Assembly (NCBI GenBank): GCA_015478945.1
Contig: JABUQX010095586.1
Location: 5,001 to 22,354 of the forward strand
DNA: 17,354 nt
From: Trachelipus rathkii
Lineage: Eukaryota > Arthropoda > Malacostraca > Isopoda > Trachelipodidae
Reading direction: 5' to 3'
The notes under the pieces are model-generated. The model was not told where the DNA came from and made no database searches. It worked only from the letters and a program-made list of their open reading frames with translations. This document shows positions 9,975 to 17,354 of this stretch, in pieces; the stretch's first letter is position 1, and every line of letters begins with the position of its first letter. The position numbers were made by a program, and so were the translations under genes.

Positions 9975-10012
<38 letters not shown>

Positions 10013-10025
10013 TATATATATATAA

Positions 10026-10057
<32 letters not shown>

Positions 10058-10062
10058 CTTAT
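9743..10062. repeat. TA microsatellite tract to the right of the mariner element
   Basis: Alternating TA with ATTA and GTATATATG-type interruptions, of the same kind as the tract at 7752-8100. With the mariner removed the two would form one continuous TA block of about 660 bases, so the transposon probably inserted into a pre-existing tract. Confidence 0.9.
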
Positions 10063-10690
10063 TGCCACAGTGCTGTAAAATTTGTATATATTTTTCATAA
10101 CGTTTCATTAAAGTCATGTTAGAAATATTTCTTCCTCTACATGAAAATCTTTTATTTGGCGAAGTTCATAATAACAGATGAGTGAATGAAGTTCAGCAGT
10201 TTTTCTTGCGGAAAAGGTACGTTTTTTTTACTCAAATAAAAAAAATCCTACTAAATTTACGTTATTATATATATGACTTGCAACATTGTTTTCCTTTTGG
10301 TAGATTTTGAAGTAACTTTTAAAATATAGGAATAATTTGATATATAATCTTGTTACATGGAATTTAATAACTTCTGAAAATAGCTTTGTAATTTTATTTT
10401 GTAATTTTACTGAATGAATGTAACTCCGTGATACGCCAATTTTTCTCATAATCATGTTTGGTAAATATAATCTTGAATTTGCTAAAAGTAAAGACGGATA
10501 TAGAAACCCAAGTAATGAGTTCTTTTTTAACTTTAAATTGTTTATTGAAATCAAAAATATAAATTTGGAAAGTAATATTATAAAAGGAAAGTTTCTTTTC
10601 ATTCATCACTTTACTGCAAAAAATGAAGATCTCTTATTTGCAAAGATTTGCCTAAAGAAAAATCTTTTCATTTACTGTTAGTAAAGGATT
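10063..10690. other. AT-rich unique sequence with overlapping open frames, not assigned
   Basis: Three open frames overlap: 10228-10602 on the - strand (124 codons), 10394-10609 on the - strand (71 codons) and 10454-10681 on the + strand (75 codons). The products are rich in K, N, I, F and L, as AT-rich noise would be, and I recognise no domain, signal peptide or motif. The 124-codon frame is the longest of the whole window and is somewhat unexpected in DNA this rich in A+T, where stops are frequent. A conserved short exon cannot be excluded, but no splice-site pair or homologue supports one. Confidence 0.25.
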
Positions 10691-11059
10691 TCTGCGCCCG
10701 ACATTTTGAAGCTAGCTTTTCCCCGTGTAATATATATATAATACGAGTACGAGGAGTTTACTATTTTTAATTAAAGGACAGTATCATAAGGATTATAAAA
10801 AAAATAAAAAGTTTAAGTGTCATTGGCGATAATACGGTACTTCTGTTGCCCCGTTATTTCGTTATTTATACCTTAGTCAAAATAACCGGGTGCATAGGTT
10901 TCCTTTGGTATATTAATAGGTATATCAAAAAGTATTTAAGTATGATTCAGCATAGGTAGCTAGGATTGTACTTTATTAGTTGTAAACTAAATTAAATGTT
11001 AGGGGCATATAATGTTTGATTGGGTTAGTGATAGCACTAAACTAGTACTTATTATATTC
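10691..11059. other. No feature seen
   Basis: Mixed AT-rich sequence of ordinary complexity, with a short TA run at 10730-10742. No reading frame, RNA gene or repeat unit was recognised. TTAGG pentamers start to appear from 10999. Confidence 0.5.
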
Positions 11060-11560
11060 AAGAATGGTTAGGTATTAAGTAAACCTGTTTATTGGAAATT
11101 GTTAGGCCGTTAGGTATTATAGATAATATATAATTAAGCTTTTTGGGAAGTTTGTTAGGCGATAGGTTTAACAATATATAGCCATTTTGGAAAGCTGTTT
11201 GGCAGTAATTATATGGCATAGGTGTAATAACATTTTGGGATAACAGCTGTTTAGGTATGCGCGTAAGGTAAAATTATCTAAGCAAATTTTGGAAAGGTTT
11301 GCTTTATGATACGACGTAGCGTCAATAAAGCAGATTTTGGAAGCGTGTTGGGCGCGTAAAGGTGGTAGGGAGTCAAGGGTAGAAGTGTGTTTACTGGTAT
11401 AAGGTTGGGTCAGGTAGGGAATGTTAGGTATATAGGGTTAGAGATAGGAGATAGGAAATATGTTAGGGGTATACGGCTTCGGAGTAGGATAGGAAATGAT
11501 GTTTAGGTATAAACCGGGTTGGAGTTCAGGTTTAGGATGTTAGGTAATAGGTTGCGGAGG
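11060..11560. repeat. Degenerate ~48-bp minisatellite rich in TTAGG
   Basis: A TTTTGGAAAG-like core recurs at about 11091, 11141, 11185, 11233, 11287 and 11335, with spacings of 49-50, 44, 48, 54 and 48. It is usually followed by GTTTGGCA, GTTTAGG or GTTAGG and then an AT-rich spacer with GTAATAA-like sequence. To the right the core fades and GTTAGGTAT-like and GGATAGGA-like phrases continue to about 11560. The pentamer TTAGG occurs eleven times from 10999 to 11544 on the + strand, and its complement was not seen there. The units are strongly diverged, so this is an old array. Confidence 0.6.
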
Positions 11561-12479
11561 TATGGTAGCAATAGTATGAATCAAAATCTGGAATGTGGGA
11601 AGAGGGATCTCGTCGATAGAATGTTCCCCCTGAACCAAGTAACTCTGAATACAATAATAACACAATGAGTGTTTTTTTAATTGTAGTTCACTAAAGAAAA
11701 ACAAGTGTTAGGAAAATTGTTGGCTCGAGATTACCGTTGATTTGTTTTTTTCACTCACTATCCTTCTCATATCTAAATCACATCGTTAAACTGAAGTAAG
11801 CACAAAATTCATTTTATATCACATTATTAAATTTAATTTCCTGTGTTTTTTTTCTTTTTTGTGTATCCACTTAGTGTGTGAATTAAGTGTTAACTAACTT
11901 TGTTTTTCTTATTTAAAATTCATATGACCAACATTTTTAACCTAGAACTTTATTCTTTTTAACATTTTTGTGATGGTGACTAATCTGTCATTAAGATACT
12001 ACAAATTATTATCAGAATTTGGCATATAATATCTAATTATTTATCTTTATTAAAAAAACATACATAGAATAGACCTTCTAATTCTACTGCTATAATTATT
12101 AAAATAATTTTTTGTATTAATTATGAAAATGCTTCAATTATTAAAAGTAAATTAAACAACTAATATTTTTAACAAAATATTTTTATAACTATGCCTTATT
12201 TGGCCAAACGCTACTTTGCAAGTACATTTCATATCACAATTGGGTTTTTGGCCCATTCACTGGGTGTTGTATACTAAAGGTGTTTTGGCAAGCTATAGTA
12301 AGCTTAGTTAGCAATTATACGTTAACATTGGCATAAACCTCTGAGGATATTTATTCTAAAATCAAATAATATTCAATAAACAAAATCATAAATTTATATT
12401 CTATAAATAGTGTTGATATAGTAAATATTATTTTTATTTAATATTTTCGCTATATTTCATGCCTTATTCATGATCTTAA
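11561..12479. other. AT-rich region without recognised feature
   Basis: Homopolymer-rich A+T sequence with no reading frame of useful length and no repeat unit that I can define. A mixed patch at about 12190-12320 (TTGGCCAAAC, later TTTTTGGCCCA) is unassigned. Confidence 0.5.
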
Positions 12480-14110
12480 TTGTAATTAGTACAGGTTCAA
12501 AATATCTGTAGGAGGGCGGCAGTATCAGTTCTCCCTAATCAATCTTGCATATGGCTCTACCACTATATAATATAAAGTTTCGCACTGTGGTTCATAGGAG
12601 GAATTGTGGTGAGTCTATCAGTAAATACAATTTGGGGATGGTTGTATCTATTCTTGGGGTTACATGTAATAATTGTTCTTTCTATTAGAGGTATACATTC
12701 ATATAAGTAATAATTATAGGAGTATTATATGTCTTGAACTTGTGCATTCTCTATAGTTATATGTATATGATCGTTGTTTGATTTGGGGGTAAGCGGTCTT
12801 TACTGTATTTGTAATCAGTTGCGTAGTGGGCTGAATTTTGTTCGCATTTTAGAGGTACTTCTCGAGGACGCGTATTTCACCTAATAGTGTAATTTGCCGA
12901 TGAATGCCTTAGAGTACCAAGTCAAGTATTATTAATATTGGCTGTTTCATGATCTGAGTTAATTAGGGGTTCTTTATTGGGAGTTATTTTTTGTCATGCT
13001 GCGGGGTTCATCCTGGGAATTTATTGGCAATTGGGGGGGTGGATCCCGGCGATGTTGGTTTGTTGCAAGGAGGGAAGCAAAAAAGGGTTAAAAGGGCACT
13101 TACTATTCGTCGTGTGCATCCTCTTTATCAACAGTGGTAAACATATTAACTTTTCTGTGCATTAGAGGAAAATGTTGGGGTTGATTGAATTTTCCTTTGA
13201 TTGGTTTGGGATAATTTTTTTTGTTATTTGCAGTGGGTCTTTGTTGCGCCTGGGTATTGGGAAAGTTGTTTGGTTTAATAAGTTGGGTAGGCTTTATTGT
13301 TGCCTTATTTAAATGAAATTAAGTAAATTCGCACAGTAAGACGGTTTTTCGTTAGGGGGTTTCCGTTAAGTCTATTATACACCTTAGAGTATTTTTTTTG
13401 GAAAATAATTTCTATTGACATTGAGAAGAGAAGTAGTGTAGTCCTGATTATTCATAGTGTTTTTGAAAATCTGCTCTCAATTTCTCAGTTTTTTTCTGGT
13501 AACAAATTATAAATATGGGTCCTCATCGCATTTTGCTCTCTTATTTTTGTAATGGGTGTACAGTTGTTGTCTATTGGCAATAGTAATTGAAAAGTTCCTG
13601 TAAAAGTAGATGTTTTATAAATTTAAAATGGCCAGAGGAGAGGAGGGTCGTATTTCGTTAATTCGGAAACTTATAATCCTCTTGCCAGTTGGCTATACAA
13701 ATAAGTTGAGGGGTGATATTTCGTCGGGAAAATGTATTTTTCTTGGAGACTTGAGAAATTCATCGAGACAAGGTGGATTTTTTATCCACTTTACATTTTG
13801 TTTTCGCCGTTGAGGTGATTTTCCTAACCTAGCATTTTATCGTTGGTATACTGTGTTCATGGCCTGAGCTAATTTAGCAGGTTCAGTTTGGCAGTTTTTA
13901 AGAGTAATGTTCTCATTCAAGTTACTTTCATTGAGGTTAGCGGTGACTATCAGAAGAACCCGCATTGATTCGGCCCCGTCAATAATAATTCGGAGGCTTG
14001 TGACCTGAGCATGGTGGTGATGGTTGTGTAATGGCGCCTGTGGAAGTGAGGTGCAGGCGTAGGTGTGTGCCCACGTTTATCTACCAGTTATCCAATTTGT
14101 ATTTTGGAAA
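12480..14110. other. G+T-rich, C-poor region without recognised gene
   Basis: Base use differs from the flanks: in two sampled 60-base lines (12961 and 13201) G outnumbers C by 18 to 7 and 19 to 5. Two short + strand frames, 12977-13165 (62 codons) and 13610-13813 (67 codons), end in stops and match no family I know. Their products have no repeated spacing or motif that would argue for coding. The composition may reflect an old repeat or a transcribed strand bias. I saw no RNA gene. Confidence 0.4.
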
Positions 14111-14436
14111 AAGTGTAATTGATGCATAGGTTAAGTAATAATAAAAGAATATCTTACGTATCCTATAGTAAATGCGAACAATCATTCACTTTCTTGATCG
14201 CTTCCATCTTTTCCGAATTTAAAATGGCGTTGGTGTAACTGCAGGAATGGCAGGGAATACGAGGCGAACTTAGAAATTTTTGTTTTCTCACTATTATTTT
14301 TTTTTTTTTTTGTAGGATAAAATAATTCAAGCTCTTGCAATACATCTTTTATACTTAGATAAATTAAATAATCGTCTTTATATTCGCACAACCTATATAT
14401 CAGAAGTTGGGAATTTATTTACCCTATACACACACG
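14111..14436. other. No feature seen
   Basis: AT-rich sequence containing a run of 14 T at about 14299-14312. Two short overlapping - strand frames (14163-14345 and 14182-14391) owe much of their length to that run and have no recognisable content. Confidence 0.45.
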
Positions 14437-14765
14437 CTTCTGGGGGGTTAAATTGAGAGAATAACAACATAAGTATTATTTATCAGCCGAATATGCGTGG
14501 AAAAAAAGTTAATGAAAATTAAAATACATTACCAACGTATACTTAACATCACTTATACTATCTGATAATCACGACCTATTTACAGCGTGGGGTAAAATTG
14601 AGAATAATAAAAATACATAAGTATTTTATCAGCAAGCGTGGGAATAATGTTAATAATAATAGTGATATTAGTTAATATAAGAAAACGCCTGGGGGTAAAT
14701 TGAGAAAATAAATAACTCATAATATATATATATAATATGCGGTGGAAAAAAGTAATTAATAATTA
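14437..14765. repeat. Three-copy tandem repeat, ~100-145 bp unit
   Basis: An AATTGAGA core preceded by a G-run (TGGGGGGTTA, GTGGGGTAAA, CTGGGGGTA) occurs at 14451, 14596 and 14698. Each is followed in order by an AATAA run, a CATAAGTAT/CATAATAT piece, then GCGTGGAAAAAAAGTTAAT, GCGTGGGAATAATGTTAAT or GCGGTGGAAAAAAGTAATTA. The first unit is longer by about 45 bases (a patch around 14533-14580). Order and content make true tandem copies likely, though indels are many. Confidence 0.65.
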
Positions 14766-14826
14766 ATACATCATTTACTATCCCAAATATAAAAATTTAA
14801 CTTATAAAAAGTGAAAAATTAATCTA

Positions 14827-14945
14827 CCAAAAAAAGGTGAGAATAATTATTCCAAAACAGGTGAGAATAATTCTTCCAAAAACGGTGAGAAAAATTCTTC
14901 CAAAAAAGGTAAGAATATACGATTCTTCCAAAAAAGGTGAGCGGT
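14827..14945. repeat. Five-copy ~25-bp minisatellite
   Basis: The unit is roughly CCAAAAAAGGTGAGAA followed by TAATTCTT. Copies start at 14827, 14852, 14876, 14900 and 14928, giving steps of 25, 24, 24 and 28. One copy has GGTAAG in place of GGTGAG. The array ends where GCGGTATATT begins at 14941. Confidence 0.85.
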
Positions 14946-15018
14946 ATATTAAGGCTATGTTTAAAAATGGTAAATAGACAAAAGGTGGCTTTGTTAAAAA
15001 AAAAAAATGAAGTCTAAA

Positions 15019-15425
15019 TGGTAGCTCTAAAAATCACATACCAAACTGTCAAATGGAGGATATGTCCTTTCAGATTTTAAAATAAATTAAATAATAAAGT
15101 TAGCTCTAGAATACATAATCTATACGCGTGAGAATTGGAAAATCAAAGTGCAAGGCTAAATAAATTAACATAAATGTTATGAATTTACTTCTAGAAACCT
15201 AAAATAAATACAGCTGAGAATGGAAAACAAGTGCAGCTTATAAATTAAATACAAAGTTTGCTCTACAGAATACCATCCAAGCGTGAGAAACTGGAATACA
15301 CAAAGTGCAGTACTTAAATAAATTTAATAAAGTTTAATGCTCTAGAATACCATATAATACATAGGCGTGAATAGAGATGGAACAAAGTGGCACTTAAAAT
15401 AATTAAAAAATAAAGTTAGGGCTCA
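15019..15425. repeat. Tandem repeat with ~80-bp unit, about four to five copies
   Basis: The unit contains AATAAAGTTAGCTCTAGAAT, then ATACCATATAAT, GCGTGAGAATTGGAA, ACAAAGTGCAGCTTAAATAA and ATTAA. The CTCTAGA-like core lies at 15104, 15190, 15261, 15341 and (as GCTCATG) 15421, giving steps of 86, 71, 80 and 80. A further partial copy, GTAGCTCTAAAAATCACATA, is at about 15020. Copies differ by small indels. Confidence 0.8.
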
Positions 15426-15459
15426 TGTAAATATATTATTATTATTATAAATTAACTAT

Positions 15460-16841
15460 CACTCTAAGATAAAATCTCTTCTATACACCGAGATTCGCAA
15501 AAGGGATAAGTATGCGTGAACAAATAAATAAAAATGTTATAACATAAAAGATTTTATTAAAATGATTTCAAAAATTATTTATTTTATTATTGTTTTTATT
15601 ATTTATTATATGATATACAAAAATTGAATTTTAAATTTTTTTTTTTTTTTATTATTATTTATTATAATTATTTTTATTAATTATTATTAATTCATCATAA
15701 TTATTTTATTCTTTTATTTTTATTATTATATAAAAAAATTGATTTTATACAATTAAATTTCTTATTCTTTATTATTTAATTCATACTATAGAAATTTGTT
15801 ATTATTTATTATTATCTTTCTATACTGATTTTATTATCAATAATAGATTGTTTTTATCAATTTATATATATAATTTAATTACTAGTATAACTCTAGAATA
15901 GCATTATAAAAAAGAAAGAATCAAAATTATTAATACTATTATTATAATTAATTTTATTTGAAAATGATTTTTAAAACTTATTTTATTAATAATTTTTATT
16001 TTGTTTAAAAAAAATTTGAATTTTAATAATTATTAATTTGTTTTTTTTTTATTATTAATTATGTATAATCATTTAATATAATTATTGATATTTTTATTAG
16101 TATGTTTTCTATTTGATGTATTTCTTAATCTTAATAATTAATTTATAATTATATATATTAAGATATATAATTATCTATATTATTATTTGAGAAGAATTTA
16201 TTAAAAAAAATCTATTATTGCTATTTTATGACTGAAAGGCCACAGCAAAATAGCAAATCATTGTTGGAATTAATCTTTGCAACAAATTTTTATTATATTT
16301 TATATATCTAATTAAAAAAAAAATTTGAATTCTTTTAAAAATATTATTTTTTTTTTTTTTTTTATTAATATTTTACTTAAATTTTATTTATACTATTAAT
16401 ATTTTCTGTATGATTATTTCTGTACATGTTTATTTTTCGTTTTTTAGTTTATTATATTTTTTATATATTAAATTTCGTAATATATGATATGACACTTTTT
16501 AAAATAGATTAAGTATATAATTAAAATATATAGTATATATAGATATAACTATATAGAAGATAATATATATTATATAGGATATTACTATAATATACTATCA
16601 CGCCAGTATACAATGACTATTCTAATTACTTGATTATTACTCACTCCCAGAATTGAATTTTATATTATCTTTTTTTTTTTTTTTATTATTACAACATAAT
16701 TTTTAAAGTTATTCTTTTATTATATTCATTCCCGGTGAAAATTACTTGGCAGCATAATTTTTTTCTATCTAATTATTTTATTATTATTATTATTATTTAT
16801 TATTATTAATTATATAAAAAAAAATTGAATTTTATAATTAA

Positions 16842-16877
<36 letters not shown>

Positions 16878-16960
16878 TATTAGTAATAGGATTATACTAT
16901 AAACCATACAGTGGAAGACATTATTATTATACGTTCATATTTAATACCTTAATTAAAAAG
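15460..16960. repeat. A+T-only region with a repeated A-run/TTGAATTTT/T-run module
   Basis: The module is seven to ten A, then TTGAATTTT or TTTGAATT, a short AT spacer, a run of 10 to 32 T, then ATTATTA. It occurs at about 15618-15657, 16007-16060, 16314-16370, 16649-16690 (the A-run is lost in this one) and 16816-16885, with a weaker trace at 15732. The stretch before it, AAAATGATTTTTAAAACTTA-like, recurs at 15560, 15961 and about 16694. This suggests diverged copies of one AT-rich unit of 165-390 bases. No reading frame is present. Confidence 0.55.
16844..16875. repeat. Poly(T) run of 32
   Basis: An uninterrupted run of T, the longest homopolymer in the window. It could be the reversed tail of a retroposed sequence or slippage growth of the shorter T-runs in the sister modules. 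The exact length is unreliable in most sequencing methods. Confidence 0.9.
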
Positions 16961-17354
16961 ATTATTTTCCAAACCCACAATTATTGTTATATTTAATTTA
17001 TTTGGTTACAGAATGATCGCTTTTCTTACTACCTCGCCGTCTTGGGTCCTAGGAGTCTAATAGGAAACCGCTGCACCTCCTGGGTTATCTACTCAGAGCA
17101 AAATAAGCAAAAAAAATTAGAAAATGCTTCCAACAAATTAATATTTCGATTTGAACTGTACGTAAAATAAGGTAAAGCGAGAACAAATATTTTCTAGCAC
17201 TTGGCACCAAAATAACCGGTAGATGTTCTTAAACATTATTTCAGCTGCATCATAATTGTGTCTCTTCTAAAAAAAAAATTGAATATCCCCGTATTTTTCC
17301 AGAAGCAAACACGCAATAAAAGAAAATATCTTTATTTCCGATTAACGACTTGCT
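16961..17354. other. Unassigned sequence at the right edge
   Basis: A GC-richer patch at about 17010-17105 (TCGCCGTCTTGGGTCCTAGG, then CTGCACCTCCTGGGTTATCT) stands out from the AT-rich surroundings and could be the edge of another element or an exon. No frame longer than background and no RNA fold was recognised. Confidence 0.35.

Noticed and set aside
12480..13320. Nuclear copy of mitochondrial DNA, suggested by the G/T-rich strand
   Set aside because: No mitochondrial protein, tRNA or rRNA segment could be recognised in any frame.
14827..15425. CRISPR-like array
   Set aside because: Units are direct tandem copies without unique spacers, and the window is plainly eukaryotic.
17010..17105. 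tRNA or SINE head in the GC-richer patch
   Set aside because: No A/B box pair or cloverleaf could be drawn, and no A-rich tail or target duplication is visible.

Overview
The window reads as non-genic, repeat-dominated DNA from an AT-rich eukaryote, most likely an arthropod. Evidence: long (TA)n tracts, a Jockey/CR1-type LINE, a mariner-type DNA transposon and several minisatellites, with no intact host gene, operon, tRNA or rRNA visible. The LINE protein fragments look, from memory, closest to elements I associate with decapod crustaceans and other arthropods. That placement is an inference and could not be searched here.

Layout. 1-2360 is AT-rich with moderately GC-richer islands and appears to be an old, diverged tandem duplication of about 1.1-1.3 kb. 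2400-2765 is a TA-rich tract. 2860-4170 is a diverged copy of the 5' end of the LINE, broken up by short TA tracts. 4205-7761 is a second, longer LINE copy on the + strand: T/G-rich 5' untranslated part, decayed endonuclease domain, decayed reverse transcriptase and 3' A-run. 7752-8100 is a TA tract. 8106-9742 is a decayed mariner-type element with 27-bp terminal inverted repeats (24/27 identical). 9743-10062 is the continuation of the TA tract, so the mariner sits inside TA-rich DNA, as expected for a TA-targeting transposase.

From 10063 onward no mobile element is recognised. 11060-11560 is a degenerate minisatellite of about 48 bp, rich in the arthropod-telomere-like pentamer TTAGG. 12480-14110 is a G+T-rich, C-poor stretch with only short unassigned ORFs. 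14437-14765, 14827-14945 and 15019-15425 are three adjacent tandem arrays (units of about 100-145, 25 and 80 bp). 15460-16960 is almost pure A+T with a recurring A-run/TTGAATTTT/T-run module. 16960-17354 is unassigned.

Both transposon coding regions change frame every 50-200 bases. This may be true age, an unpolished long-read consensus, or both; the sequence alone cannot decide. I do not see a convincing new biological system. The most interesting structures are the tandemly duplicated LINE 5' end, the TTAGG-rich minisatellite, the cluster of three arrays and the repeated A-run/T-run module.
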